Of a stretch of 64,000 nucleotides of DNA, positions 20,923-37,821 are shown in pieces. The stretch lies in contig NZ_AP026560.1 of assembly GCF_025997855.1 (NCBI RefSeq), forward strand, positions 2,750,501 to 2,814,500, read 5' to 3'. Every line of letters starts with the position of its first letter. Position 1 is the stretch's first letter. The notes below the pieces were generated by a model. That model had not been told where the DNA came from and did not search any database. It saw only the letters and a list, made by a program, of their open reading frames with translations. The stretch comes from Deinococcus aetherius (GTDB lineage Bacteria; Deinococcota; Deinococci; Deinococcales; Deinococcaceae). Both the position numbers and the translations under genes were made by a program.

Positions 20923-21168
20923 CTAGAAATCGCCCCCGTCGTGTTCCTGCTGCTCCCCCTGGTCCTGCTCGAACTCGAAGCCGTCGAACTTCTCCAGGCT
21001 GGAGAGCAGGTTCTTCCACCCATTGTTGCGGGGCAGCAGGAGCACGCCGTCCCCAACCCGCTTGACAATCACCTCATCGCCTTCCAGACGGTACGCCTCG
21101 GGCAGCCGCACCGCTTGACTGCCCTCGATCTCGAACAGTTGAGCTGTGTCAATTCTGAGTGGCGTCAT
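20923..21168 (-). CDS. VapB-type (AbrB/MazE fold) antitoxin
   Basis: This 81-residue protein has an N-terminal swapped-hairpin DNA-binding domain: AQLFEIEGSQAVRLPEAYRLEGDEVIVKRVGDGVLLLP (about 9-46). The QAVRLP motif is diagnostic of VapB/MazE antitoxins. The C-terminus is acidic and Gln-rich (FEFEQDQGEQQEHDGG), the part that usually wraps the toxin. GGGAG upstream supports the ATG at 21168. No VapC (PIN) gene follows, so it looks orphaned or paired with the unknown 82-aa gene. Confidence 0.75.
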   Translation of the reverse strand: MTPLRIDTAQLFEIEGSQAVRLPEAYRLEGDEVIVKRVGDGVLLLPRNNGWKNLLSSLEKFDGFEFEQDQGEQQEHDGGDF

Positions 21169-21200
21169 AGGGCTCCCTTCTTCCCACAGTACCAAGCAGC

Positions 21201-21226
21201 AAAAAGGCCGCCCCCACGAGCGGCCC
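21201..21226 (-). terminator. Intrinsic terminator
   Basis: Read on the minus strand, GGCCGC and GCGGCC arms flank a short loop and are followed by TTTTT (complement of 21201-21205). It terminates the exported-protein gene at 21243-21722 before the VapB-like gene. Confidence 0.75.
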
Positions 21227-21242
21227 CTTCAACCCTCAACCC

Positions 21243-21722
21243 TTACAGCCCCGGGATCGGCACCGCCACCGGGCGGATTCTCTGCCCCTGGCTCTCGGCG
21301 GCATTCAGCAGCGTGCTCGTCTGGGTATTGAGGTTCTGGATGCCCTGCTCGTCGAACTGGCCGCTTTTCAGCGTATTGCCCACGCTCGTCAGCGACTTCT
21401 GGTAGCCCGGCAGCAGCGAGCCGATGCGCGCCAGGAAGGGGTCATTCGTGTTGCGCGTCAGCTTGACCGCCGAGTTGACCTGATAGGCGGCGAAGCCCAG
21501 CGCCAGGCCCGCCTTGACGATGGCGGACCGTTGGCCGGGCGCACCCGTCTGGAACTTGTACTGGCGGTAGGGCCGCAGCACCCAGGTGTTGAAGGCGTAG
21601 TACGCGGCCCCCAGGTGGAAGAGAAACCGGGCCTTCTCGAAGGCGGTGGCCTGTGCCTGCTGGACCGGGGCGGCGACCAGCAGGGTTCCGGCGAGGATCA
21701 GGGATTTGCTCGCTTTGCTCAC
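21243..21722 (-). CDS. Exported hypothetical protein, 159 aa
   Basis: It has a signal peptide (SKASKSLILAGTLLVAAPVQQAQA, cleavage after about residue 26) followed by a helical protein with two mildly hydrophobic stretches (FLFHLGAAYYAFNTWVL, IVKAGLALGFAAYQVNSAVKL). No catalytic motif is visible. The GTG at 21722 is preferred because AGGAGA lies about 10 nt upstream and places the signal peptide at the N-terminus. It is probably a periplasmic or envelope protein restricted to this lineage. Confidence 0.7.
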   Translation of the reverse strand: MSKASKSLILAGTLLVAAPVQQAQATAFEKARFLFHLGAAYYAFNTWVLRPYRQYKFQTGAPGQRSAIVKAGLALGFAAYQVNSAVKLTRNTNDPFLARIGSLLPGYQKSLTSVGNTLKSGQFDEQGIQNLNTQTSTLLNAAESQGQRIRPVAVPIPGL

Positions 21723-21877
21723 GGGCGCAAGTCTCCTGGCTCGGGGGAGGCAGGGGATGAAGGGCGGGTGGAGGCCGTTTAGGAAAGCCCCGACACCCAA
21801 CGCGCCTTGCCCCGCCTCTCAAGAAGTGGGAAGTCGTGGGGTCGACAATCTGAGAAACCACCCGGGAGGACACAACC

Positions 21878-22138
21878 ATGACGGATGATCACAGCAGCGA
21901 CACCTACAACCCACCCGTGGACACCGAAGGCACGCCTGGCGAGGGCGGAAACGACCTGGCGAACGAACCGGGCAACAACGCCGCCCCGAGCCTCGACACC
22001 ACGCTCGACACCTCCCGCACGGGGGGAATGGGCGGTATGGCGGGCACGCTGGGCATGGACGGGGGCGGAGGGAACATCGACTCCACCGACACGGACATGG
22101 CGGGTGACAACCGGACGACCGACGTGACGGACCTCTAA
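21878..22138 (+). CDS. Small disordered acidic protein, 86 aa
   Basis: This highly acidic, Gly/Asn/Thr/Asp-rich protein has no Cys or aromatic core and a GGMGGMAGTLGMDGGGG segment, so it is probably intrinsically disordered. A strong GGGAGGA about 10 nt upstream supports the ATG at 21878. Its stop overlaps the stop of the convergent membrane-protein gene by 4 bp. The function is unknown, and hydration or stress-protection roles would be speculation. Confidence 0.65.
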   Translation: MTDDHSSDTYNPPVDTEGTPGEGGNDLANEPGNNAAPSLDTTLDTSRTGGMGGMAGTLGMDGGGGNIDSTDTDMAGDNRTTDVTDL

Positions 22139-22569
22139 CTTTCGCCCCGCGCGGGCCGGATGCGCAGCGCCTGCCGGGCCACCAGGGCGACGAGCACGAT
22201 GCCGATGAGGTGGCCGAGCGGGTGCTGGGCGGCGAGGGCGAACGCGAGGTCGGCGACGGCGATGGACACGGCCAGGATGAGGCCCGCCAGCGGCACCCGG
22301 CTCTCGTGCGGGGTGTCGTACATGGCGATGCGGGGGTGAGGGTCGCCCATCGCGTCGCGGGCCTCGGCGTAGCGGATCAGGGTCAGGACGCCGTACACGA
22401 GGAGCAGCCCGGCGAGGAGGATCAGGACCAGACCCTCGTAGCGCCCGGCGGAGGCGTAGTCCAGCGCCCCGAAGGTGAAGTGCCACAGGGACGCGATGAT
22501 CGACAGCAGCGACAGCCCCAGCATCGCGGGCGTGCTGTAGTTGGGTGGGGCACCGAGCGGCGCGGCCAT
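22135..22569 (-). CDS. Four-helix integral membrane protein, 144 aa
   Basis: It has four predicted membrane segments: MLGLSLLSIIASLWHFTFG, GLVLILLAGLLLVYGVLTLI, LAGLILAVSIAVADLAFAL and LIGIVLVALVARQAL. A short cytoplasmic loop with ARDAMGDPHPRIAMYD lies in the middle. The ATG at 22569 gives a compact protein, and the longer upstream frame adds no family-like sequence. The function is unknown. Confidence 0.65.
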   Translation of the reverse strand: MAAPLGAPPNYSTPAMLGLSLLSIIASLWHFTFGALDYASAGRYEGLVLILLAGLLLVYGVLTLIRYAEARDAMGDPHPRIAMYDTPHESRVPLAGLILAVSIAVADLAFALAAQHPLGHLIGIVLVALVARQALRIRPARGES

Positions 22570-22964
22570 AGGGTGAGCATCACGGTACGCCTGATCCGGG
22601 GGCACGAACCGTGGGAGGGACTGGAAAGGGAGAGCGTGGCCGAACACACGCCCCCTTTCCTAAATGTTCGCCCGCGTGGCCGCAGGGGTGGGCGCGCATG
22701 GTAGAATAGCTTTGCTGCCGGGCGACAGGACAGCGCCCCCACCTCTCCCCTCTCCCTTCTGGGCAGGCGGGCAGGCTGGGCGCCGCCCGAGACACGCGAC
22801 TTTCCCCGACCCGTGGGTGAGATGCACGTCGGGAGCCCCCGTTTCCGCCGCGACCCTGCCGAAAGTGCAAGAGCAACCCGCAGAGGCTCGCGCCCTTTTT
22901 CAGAAACGGTGACTCCCCGCGTCCTACACGAGAACATGCCACGGGTGTCCTGACCAGGTGAGGA
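22570..22964. other. 395-bp non-coding region upstream of rnr
   Basis: No gene is seen. A TAGAAT at 22702-22707 is a possible -10 box, with no clear -35, far upstream of rnr. That would leave a 5' leader of about 250 nt on the rnr transcript. The leader is C-rich with several short hairpins. A regulatory leader is possible but not shown. Confidence 0.35.
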
Positions 22965-26810
<3,846 letters not shown>

Positions 26811-26839
26811 GGGTCAGGCGACGTAGATTCACTCAACGG

Positions 26840-26874
26840 GGCGGGTCAGGGGAAAACCTCTGGCCCGCCTTTCT
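26840..26874 (+). terminator. Intrinsic terminator of rnr
   Basis: GGCGGGTCAGGGG and CCTCTGGCCCGCC form an interrupted stem around AAAA, followed by TTTCT, 30 bp after the rnr stop. Confidence 0.75.
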
Positions 26875-26917
26875 GGTTGGGAGGGCGTGACGCGGAAAAG
26901 TGGAACACGCACAAGAA

Positions 26918-27085
26918 CTCCTCCCCCTTGACTCGGAGAGCTGCTTGCAGAGGGGGGAGATTGGGAGGGGGTGAGCGGGCAGGGCGTCGCAAGACCAGCA
27001 GGAAGGGGAAGGCATCTTCTCGGTGGTGGAGTGGGTCACACGCCTCCTCTGCAAGCAGCTTTACAAGTCACCCGCAAGGGGAGAG
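26918..27085. repeat. Dispersed REP-like repeat with nested insert (copy B)
   Basis: The rnr-App1 gap (298 bp) has no gene. It holds a repeat of about 170 bp with two inverted arms, each a C/G palindrome carrying the insert GACTCGGAGAGCTGCTTGC (26930-26948) or its inverted counterpart GCAAGCAGCTTTACAAGTC (27052-27070). It is closely related to the copy at 35698-35885. Confidence 0.75.
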
Positions 27086-27108
27086 GGAGCAAAGCCCCAC
27101 CCCCTCCC

Positions 27109-28212
<1,104 letters not shown>

Positions 28213-28306
28213 CTGGGCGTCAGTCTACGCATTCCGGAGTGGGGCGGCACAGCCCACACGCCTCAAGGAACGCTGAGGAATGAGGAGGCCGACCGCTCCG
28301 CCAGCC

Positions 28307-29629
28307 TCACCCCCCGGCCCTCAGCGGCAGGACCAGGGTGAAGCGGGCGCCGCCCAGGGGAGACGTGCCCGCGCTCGCCTGCCCGCCGTGGGCGAGCGTC
28401 AGTGCCCGCACGATGGCCAGTCCCAGCCCACTCCCCCCCGTGTCGCGCGCCCGGCTCTCATCCAGCCGCGTAAACCGCGTGAACACCTGCTCCCGGCTCT
28501 CCTCCGGTATCCCCGGTCCGTCGTCGTCCACATGTACCCGCGCCACGTCGGCGTCCGCCTCCACCTGCACCTCCACCCGGGCACGGGCATGCCTCAGCGC
28601 ATTCTCGATGAGGTTCGCCGCCACCTGCCGCATCCGGTCCGGGTCCGCCATCAGCGGCGCGGGCTCGGCCCGCAAGGTCAACGTCACCCCCCGCGCCCCC
28701 GCCCGGTCCCCCAGGTCGCGCACCACCTGCCCGGCGAGGTCGGCCAGGTCCACCTCCCGCAGGTGCAGGCCCAGTCGCCCCGCGTCGGCCAGCGTCAGGG
28801 TGCGCAGGTCGCCGACGAGGCGGGTGAGCAGTTGGGTCTGGGTGCTCAGCAGGCCGATCTGCGCGGGGTCGAGGGGGTAGACACCGTCTTCGAGGGCGTC
28901 GAGGCGGGCCTGCATGATGGCGATGGGGGTGCGCAGCTCGTGGGCGATGTCGGCCACGGCCTGCTGGCGTTCACGTTCGAGGGCCTGGAGGCTCTGGGCC
29001 ATCTCGTTGAAGGTGCGGGCGAGGTCGGCGACCTCGCGCTCGCCGGTCAGCACCGGGGCGCGGGCACCCAGGTCTCCCCCGGCCAGCCGCGCGGCGGCCT
29101 GGGAAACCGCCGTGACGGGCCGCGCCACCCGCCGGGCCAGGAGCAGCCCCAGCGTGGCCGCGACCAAAGCCGCGAGGAGCCCCGCCTGCACCAAACTCGT
29201 CTGCACGTCGCGCACGAAGTCCTGGCTGCGGGGGTTGAGCACGGCGGGAAAGGCCCGCTCCGGGCGGCGGCCCTGCCCCTCCTCGCGGCGCCCGCCCGTC
29301 ACCGCGATCACCGCCCCGTTGGGCAGGACGACGCTGCCGCTTACGCCGGGGCTCGACTGGCCGGGGGACAGGGTGTTCTCATCCGCGTCGCCCAGGCGGA
29401 TCTCGGGGACAGGTGGGGTGGGGGCAAGCTGCTGGCCCAGCCGCTCGGCCTCCTGGCGGGCGCGCAGGTAGGCCTGCACCTCGGGGGGCAGCCGGGAGAC
29501 CTGGCGGCGGACGGCCAGGTTGGAAAACAGGAACATCCCTCCCACCGCCAGTCCTACGGTGAGGAGCATGGCGAGCATCAGGGTGACCGCCAGGCTCGGC
29601 CCGCGCCACCTGGCCCCGCCCGGGTTCAA
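28307..29629 (-). CDS. Membrane sensor histidine kinase (HAMP-HisKA-HATPase)
   Basis: This 440-residue kinase has membrane segments at about 12-38 and 147-167 around a periplasmic sensor loop of about 110 residues. A HAMP domain (RPVTAVSQAAARLAGGDLGARA) follows, then the phosphoacceptor H230 in ADIAHELRTP, N-box NLIENALRHAR (about 339) and G-boxes DDGPGIP and GSGLGLAIVRAL. It starts at TTG overlapping the regulator stop (TTGA), so the pair is translationally coupled. The next gene on the other side is a divergent TolC operon, a plausible target. Confidence 0.88.
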   Translation of the reverse strand: MNPGGARWRGPSLAVTLMLAMLLTVGLAVGGMFLFSNLAVRRQVSRLPPEVQAYLRARQEAERLGQQLAPTPPVPEIRLGDADENTLSPGQSSPGVSGSVVLPNGAVIAVTGGRREEGQGRRPERAFPAVLNPRSQDFVRDVQTSLVQAGLLAALVAATLGLLLARRVARPVTAVSQAAARLAGGDLGARAPVLTGEREVADLARTFNEMAQSLQALERERQQAVADIAHELRTPIAIMQARLDALEDGVYPLDPAQIGLLSTQTQLLTRLVGDLRTLTLADAGRLGLHLREVDLADLAGQVVRDLGDRAGARGVTLTLRAEPAPLMADPDRMRQVAANLIENALRHARARVEVQVEADADVARVHVDDDGPGIPEESREQVFTRFTRLDESRARDTGGSGLGLAIVRALTLAHGGQASAGTSPLGGARFTLVLPLRAGG

Positions 29630-30309
29630 GGGGCCGCCTCCAGCCGGTAGCCCACGCCCCGCACCGTGTGCAGCAGCCCCCCGGCGTGCGCCGCGTCGAG
29701 CTTGCGCCGCACCGACGCCAGGTGCGCGTCCACCACCCGCTCCAGCGCGTCACTCTCCGGGAGGGCGGCGGCCAGCAACTCCTCCCGCGTGAAGGCCCGC
29801 CCCGGCACCTGTGCCAGATGCGCCAGCAGCCGGAACTCCGCCGGGGTGAGGCTGAGGGACTGCCCGTTCACCCGCGCCATCACCGCCCGGCGGTCCACCT
29901 CCAGCGGCCCCACCCGCAGCGGGCGCTCGGTGTCGTCGAGCGCCGCGCTCACGCGCCTCAGCACGGCCTTGACGCGGGCCATCACCTCGCGGGGACGGAA
30001 GGGCTTGACCACGTAGTCGTCGGCGCCGAGTTCCAGGCCGACGATCTGGTCGGTCTCCTCGGCGCGGGCGGTGACGAGGATGACGGGGGTGGAGCCGTCG
30101 GCGCGGACGGTCTTGAGAACGTCGAGACCGCTCCTGCCGGGAAGCATGATGTCGAGGAGAATCAGGTCGGGGTTGGCGGCGCGGTAGGCGGTCAGCGCCG
30201 CATTCCCGTCGTCGGCGCGCTCGGTGCGGTAGCCCTCCTGCCGGGCGTAGGCTTCCAGCACCTCCGCGAGCTGGGGCTCGTCCTCCACGATCAGGATCAG
30301 GGCACTCAT
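29626..30309 (-). CDS. OmpR/PhoB-family response regulator
   Basis: This 227-residue regulator has a receiver domain with phosphoacceptor D53 in LILLDIMLPGRSG, acidic pocket VEDEP (8-12) and Lys in DDYVVKPFRPREV. A C-terminal winged helix follows (LSLTPAEFRLLAHLAQVPGRAFTREELL, RVVDAHLASVRRKL). TACCAT (complement of 30316-30321) lies 6 nt upstream of the ATG, a leaderless start. It forms an operon with the kinase at 28307-29629 and is divergent from two outer-membrane efflux genes. Confidence 0.92.
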   Translation of the reverse strand: MSALILIVEDEPQLAEVLEAYARQEGYRTERADDGNAALTAYRAANPDLILLDIMLPGRSGLDVLKTVRADGSTPVILVTARAEETDQIVGLELGADDYVVKPFRPREVMARVKAVLRRVSAALDDTERPLRVGPLEVDRRAVMARVNGQSLSLTPAEFRLLAHLAQVPGRAFTREELLAAALPESDALERVVDAHLASVRRKLDAAHAGGLLHTVRGVGYRLEAAP

Positions 30310-30472
30310 GATCCCATGGTAGGGGCCCTGGGCGAAGGTTATGCGAAGGTGCGCGTTCGCCCGGGCGGGCCACAGGCGCCGGGAGTGCGTCTGGGGGCGC
30401 CGTGAGGCGTCTTCGACAAACCTTCAAAAAAGGTGAGCGCGCCGTTCGCCGACTCGGGGCAGGCTGGACGAC

Positions 30473-31920
30473 ATGACCGCCCCCTCCTTCCCGCCCGCCC
30501 GCGCCCCCGGCCGGCGCCTCCTCCTGACCCTCGCGCTGGCCCTCGGTGGTGGAGGCGTTCAGGCGCAGAGTAGCCAGACGACCACTCCGGCCCAGACCAC
30601 CCCGAGTCAGCGCACGACGACCCCCTCCACGATGACCGCCGCGACTTCCCTGACGCTGGAGGCGGCGCTGGCGCGGCTGGCCCAGGCGCCCAGCGTCACG
30701 CAGGCGCAGCTCAGCGTGCAGGTGGCCCAGCAGAACCTGGGCGCGGCCCGCAGCGCCCTGGGCCTCAGCGTGAGCGTCACCGCGAGCAGCGCCTACACGG
30801 GCCCCTCCACCACGACGGCCGACGACGGCACGACGACCAGCACGGCAGGCAACCTCAGCAGCGGCGTCGGCGCCCAGGCCAGCCTGGGGTTGCTGCCGTG
30901 GTCGAGCAACCAGAGCACCCTGCGCCTCGCCCAGCGCAACCTCGCCCTCGCCCAGGCGAGCTTCCAGGCCGCCCAGGCGAGCGCGCGGCTCAACGTGTAC
31001 CAGCAGTACCTCGCCGCCGTGGTCGCCGGGCGGGACGTCACCCTCGCCCAGGACACCCTCGCGCTGAGGCAGCGGCAACTGGAGATCGCCCGGACCCAGC
31101 GGGCGCAGAACAACGCCACCCAGGAGAGCGTCCTCACCGCCCAGGCCAACGTCCAGCTCGCCCAGGCCTCGTTGCTCGAAGCTCAGAGCAATCTGGAGGT
31201 CGCCCGCCTGAGCCTCGCCTCCGTGCTGGGGCAGAGCCTCACGGGGGCCACGTTCACCACCCAGCCCCCGAGCACCTTCACCCTGCCCGACCTGAACACG
31301 CTCGTCACCCGCGCCCGGACAAGCACGGTGGACGTGGTGGACGCGCAAAACGACCTCGCCGCCGCACAGGACACGCTGGAGGAGCGGCAGCGCGAGCAGC
31401 ACCTGCCCGACCTGACCGCCAGCCTGCGCTACGGCCCGGCGGGCAGCGGCGGCCTGAGCGCGAGCCTGGACGTGCAGGCGGGCGACGCGGCGGTGGGCTA
31501 CAGCGTGCCCTTCGGCGCCAGCGGGAGCAATGCGGCCAACCGGGTCGTCGCCAGCGTCAGCGGCAGTTACGTCGTGTACTCGCCCGCCCTGCGCGCCCAG
31601 CTCTCGGCGGCGGAGGCGAACGTCACCCAGGCGCAGCTCACCCTGCAAGTCGCCCAGCAGACCGCCGAACTGAACGTCCGCACCCTCTACAGCACCGCCC
31701 AGACGGCCCTCACCGCCCTGCAAACGAGCGCCACCCAGGTGCAGGTCGCCCAAGCGGCCCTCACCGCCGCCCAGGCCCGGCTGAGAGCGGGAACCGGCAC
31801 CGCCGAGGCCGTGACGAGCGCCCAGATCGCCCTCGCCCAGGCGCAGCGCAACCTCGTGCAGGCCCGCGCGACGGCGCAGCTCGCCCTCATCCGACTCCAG
31901 AACGCCGCCGGAGGCCCTCA

Positions 31921-31924
<4 letters not shown>
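30473..31924 (+). CDS. TolC-family outer membrane efflux protein (first of tandem pair)
   Basis: This 483-residue protein has a signal peptide (RRLLLTLALALGGGGVQAQS) and the long heptad-like coiled coils of TolC/OEP proteins (LEAALARLAQAPSVTQAQLSVQVAQQNLG; AEANVTQAQLTLQVAQQTAELN). Two OEP repeats can be seen, about 60-270 and 275-480. TolC-like proteins form outer-membrane/periplasmic channels for efflux or secretion. No adaptor or pump gene lies beside it. The divergent two-component genes suggest signal-controlled expression. Confidence 0.85.
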
Positions 31925-32955
<1,031 letters not shown>

Positions 32956-32964
32956 GCGGAACAA

Positions 32965-33005
32965 GGAGGGCGGGGAGGCCGGGTGCGCTGCCCTCCCCGC
33001 CCTCC
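32965..33005. terminator. Strong hairpin between convergent genes
   Basis: A 14-bp perfect stem, GGAGGGCGGGGAGG (32965-32978) with CCTCCCCGCCCTCC (32992-33005), lies between the TolC operon and the convergent hydrolase gene. It lacks a T-run, so it is a possible rho-independent-like or mRNA-end-stabilising hairpin acting on both strands. Confidence 0.6.
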
Positions 33006-33015
33006 CCTGCCGTGC

Positions 33016-33804
33016 TCAGAGCCCTTCGAGGATTTTGGTTAGGGCGTCGGGCTGCGTCAGGAAGGGGACGTGCCCGCTGTCGAGCTCGAAGCTCTGCATG
33101 GGTCTCAGACGGTCGCGCAGGGTCTGCTGAAAGGCGTAACTCACCGCGTTGTCCCGCTTGGTCAGGATGTCGTACTTGGGCACGCTGCCGTACCGCGCCG
33201 CCGTGAGGTTGACGGGTGTGGCGAAGGGCTTCAGGGGCTCCGGGCGCAGGCGGGATTTGAGCAGGGCCACGTCGGCGGCGGTGCAGTCGTTGCAGAAGAC
33301 GGGCTGGACACCCTCGGGGTTGAAGACGATGGTGTTGGGGGTAAAGGTGGCGTACTTGCCGAACAGGGAGTTCTGGTCCCGGCCAGCCAAGTCACTCGCG
33401 CTCTCGCCGTTCTGCGGCACGAGGGCGGCGAGGTACACGAGCTTGGAGATTTTGGTGGGAATGGCCTCCGCCACCTGCGAGATCACGATGCCCCCGAAGG
33501 AGTGGCCGACCAGGATGACGTTCGTGCGGTCCCCAATCGCGTTCACGACCGCGTTCGTGTAGCTGTCGAGCGTGATCTGATCGACCGGCGTCTGGTCGGC
33601 TCCGTGCCCCGGCAGGTCGAGGGTGATCACGGTGTTGCCGTCCGCCACGAGCTGCCGCTCGACCGGCTTCCACGAGAATTCGCCCAGCAGCGCCCCGTGG
33701 ACGAGCACGTAGGTCTTGGGGGCGGGTTTGGTCACGCCGAGTTGATTGCAGGAACTGAGGGACAGGGCACCGAGCAGGCCGAGAAGCACCGGGGTTACGC
33801 GCAT
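33016..33804 (-). CDS. Alpha/beta-hydrolase lipoprotein
   Basis: This 262-residue protein has a lipoprotein signal (LLGLLGALSLSSC, lipidation at Cys19) and an alpha/beta-hydrolase fold. It shows YVLVHGALLGEFSW (oxyanion HG), nucleophile S102 in VGHSFGG and the late His in LDSGHVPFLTQPDAL. It resembles salicylate-esterase/AB-hydrolase-1 types acting on small esters. AAGGAG just upstream fixes the ATG at 33804. It should sit at a membrane surface. Confidence 0.83.
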   Translation of the reverse strand: MRVTPVLLGLLGALSLSSCNQLGVTKPAPKTYVLVHGALLGEFSWKPVERQLVADGNTVITLDLPGHGADQTPVDQITLDSYTNAVVNAIGDRTNVILVGHSFGGIVISQVAEAIPTKISKLVYLAALVPQNGESASDLAGRDQNSLFGKYATFTPNTIVFNPEGVQPVFCNDCTAADVALLKSRLRPEPLKPFATPVNLTAARYGSVPKYDILTKRDNAVSYAFQQTLRDRLRPMQSFELDSGHVPFLTQPDALTKILEGL

Positions 33805-33955
33805 ACATTTCTCCTTGCGGGCGGGCCCGGGGGGTACTGGACGCCCGCTCCACCGCATTTAGATCGCCCCCAATGTAATTGCTGTCAAGGAAAAGGCGAT
33901 TCATCCAACCTTGGCCGTTGAGGACCCGGGCCACAGGTTTTCCGAAACCAAACGC

Positions 33956-33981
33956 GGCGGGGAACGTCCGCGCTCCCCGCC
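33956..33981 (-). terminator. Hairpin downstream of prs
   Basis: GGCGGGGA and TCCCCGCC form an 8-bp stem. On the minus strand the stem is followed by a T-rich stretch, consistent with termination of prs. Confidence 0.55.
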
Positions 33982-34000
33982 ACGTTCGGTCCTCGCTCCC

Positions 34001-34999
<999 letters not shown>

Positions 35000-35195
35000 G
35001 GTGGGGAAACCTCCGGGGGTGGGAACTGGGGCGCTGGGAACTGGATCACTGGGAAGCCCCGTGCTCCTAAGAATGTGTGGTTTGCAAACGTCCGCGAAGC
35101 AGCATACCCGCCGCGCGGCGCGGGTGTCACGGGACGCTTTTCCGTCCGGGGCGTTCCCGGGGAGGGAACAGGACACGGCAGGGATAACATGGCCC

Positions 35196-35639
35196 GTGCC
35201 CTGGTTCCTGATGCTCGTGGCGGTGCTGATGGGCACCGCGATCCCCCTGCAAACGGCGGCCAACTCGCGCCTCGGGCTGGCCGCCGGGCACCCCGCCTGG
35301 GCCGCCCTGGTCAGCGTGACGCTCACCCTGCTGCTGCTCGCCGCCTTCGTCCTGCTGGTGCGCCCCGGCCACGTCGCCGCGCTGGCGCGGGCGGGGCTGC
35401 CGTGGTGGACCTGGGTCGGAGGGGCCTTCGGGCTGGTGTACTTGCTGGGGCTCGCCGCGCTGGCGCCCCGCCTGGGCACCGCCACCCTGCTCAGCCTCAC
35501 CGTGCTGGGGCAACTCCTCGCGGCGGGCGTGCTGGAGCACTTCGGCTGGCTGGGCCTGCCGCACCACCCCCTCACGCCGGGGCGGGTGCTGGGGCTCGCG
35601 CTGGTGGTGGCAGGGGTGGTGCTGGTGCGGCGGTTCTGA
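35196..35639 (+). CDS. DUF606/YdcZ-type (DMT-like) membrane transporter
   Basis: This 147-residue protein has four to five membrane helices. It begins [24 protein letters not shown], the DMT/YdcZ signature with a conserved polar NSRLG after helix 1, and includes [27 protein letters not shown]. It likely works as a dimer of half-size transporters, substrate unknown. The GTG at 35196 is preferred because TAACAT (35185-35190) ends 5 nt upstream. An ATG at 35211 is an alternative. Confidence 0.75.
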   Translation: MPWFLMLVAVLMGTAIPLQTAANSRLGLAAGHPAWAALVSVTLTLLLLAAFVLLVRPGHVAALARAGLPWWTWVGGAFGLVYLLGLAALAPRLGTATLLSLTVLGQLLAAGVLEHFGWLGLPHHPLTPGRVLGLALVVAGVVLVRRF

Positions 35640-35697
35640 CGGCCTGTCTCAAAGGTTGAGCAACAGTTTTTATCGCCCACATGGCAACGACGTTATT

Positions 35698-35885
35698 GCT
35701 CCTCCCCCTTGACTCGCAGAGCTGCTTGCAGAGGGGGGAAGCTGGGTGGGCGTGAACCGTCGCGGCGTCCTGAGACCTGGAGGTCGGGGAAGGCATCTTC
35801 CTGACGATGAGGCTGGCTCGCCTTCCCCCTCACCCCAACCCTCTGCTTCGCAGCTCTACGAGTCGCCCACGAGGGGAGAGGGAGA
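35698..35885. repeat. Dispersed REP-like repeat with nested insert (copy C)
   Basis: The 348-bp gap 35640-35987 has no gene. Most of it is a repeat of about 190 bp whose two arms are C/G palindromes carrying GACTCGCAGAGCTGCTTGC (35711-35729) and GCTTCGCAGCTCTACGAGTC (35845-35864). It shares the GGGGAAGGCATCTTC segment with copy B near 27010. Confidence 0.75.
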
Positions 35886-35987
35886 AAGACATCTGGCTTC
35901 CTGCAAGACTTTGACCCCAGAGAAATACAGAAAACAAAACGAGGGAGGCGCGGCCCCCTTCGCCACGCCCCTTCCCCTCTCAAGACC

Positions 35988-37109
<1,122 letters not shown>

Positions 37110-37237
37110 AGGTGTGTGTCGCCGGGCCGTGACCCGACCTCCGTCCCCCAGGTTAACATGACCGGACTCAAGAAACGTGGGTGTCCTAGGGGTGTGGCGG
37201 GGACAGGCGGACACCGCCGGGAGGGTAGGCTGGGGGC

Positions 37238-37375
37238 ATGATCACCTACCGGCGGCAAAACGCCCTGACGCCCGAGCAGGACGCCGAGATCACCGTGAAC
37301 CTCACGCCGCTGCTGTTCTTCGTGGTCGGCTTCGTCCTGGTGCGTACCGTGCTGCGGAACAGGCAATCGAAGTAG
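37238..37375 (+). CDS. Small single-pass membrane protein, 45 aa
   Basis: A 46-codon frame encodes [20 protein letters not shown] followed by a hydrophobic helix ([18 protein letters not shown]) and a basic tail (RNRQSK). TAGGCT at 37226-37231 ends 6 nt before the ATG, the leaderless layout used by many neighbours, so it is probably expressed. It lies 10 bp before the next gene. The function is unknown. Confidence 0.6.
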   Translation: MITYRRQNALTPEQDAEITVNLTPLLFFVVGFVLVRTVLRNRQSK

Positions 37376-37385
37376 GCCGCCGCCC

Positions 37386-37817
37386 ATGACCGACCCTTCC
37401 GGCACGTCCGGGCAGTTCAGGAGCCTCCACAGCGGGCGCCTCGTGGTTCCCGGCTGGACCAACCTCATCCCCGGCCTGCCCGACGCCGTGGAGATTCAGT
37501 TCGACCCCGACCCGCATGACCTGGCCCGCGAGTACGCCTGCCTGCTCGTCGAATACTGGGTGACTCCCGAGGAACTGACCCTTCAGAGCGTCCTGCCGGT
37601 GCGGGCCTTCACCGCCGCGCCCGAGGGCTGGTGCGTGTTCGTGCCCGCGCGGGGAAGGGTGCTCGTGCGGGCCCTCGACCCGCAGCCCGACCCGCCCGTC
37701 CTGGTGAGCCACTGGCTGAACATCGACCCCAGGACGCCCGAGGGGACGGTGGTCACGGTGGCGGTGAACCTCCCGGCGCCGCCCTCGCCGTGGCAGAACC
37801 TGCTCCTGAACGGGTGA
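37386..37817 (+). CDS. Conserved hypothetical protein, 143 aa
   Basis: This soluble, mostly beta-pattern protein has 143 residues (RLVVPGWTNLIPGLPDAVEIQFDP; EGTVVTVAVNLPAPPSPWQNLLLNG) and no recognisable catalytic motif. It follows the 45-aa membrane protein by 10 bp and is probably in the same transcript. It is convergent with the subtilase gene (4-bp gap between stops). I do not recognise the family. Confidence 0.6.
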   Translation: MTDPSGTSGQFRSLHSGRLVVPGWTNLIPGLPDAVEIQFDPDPHDLAREYACLLVEYWVTPEELTLQSVLPVRAFTAAPEGWCVFVPARGRVLVRALDPQPDPPVLVSHWLNIDPRTPEGTVVTVAVNLPAPPSPWQNLLLNG

Positions 37818-37821
37818 GAGC

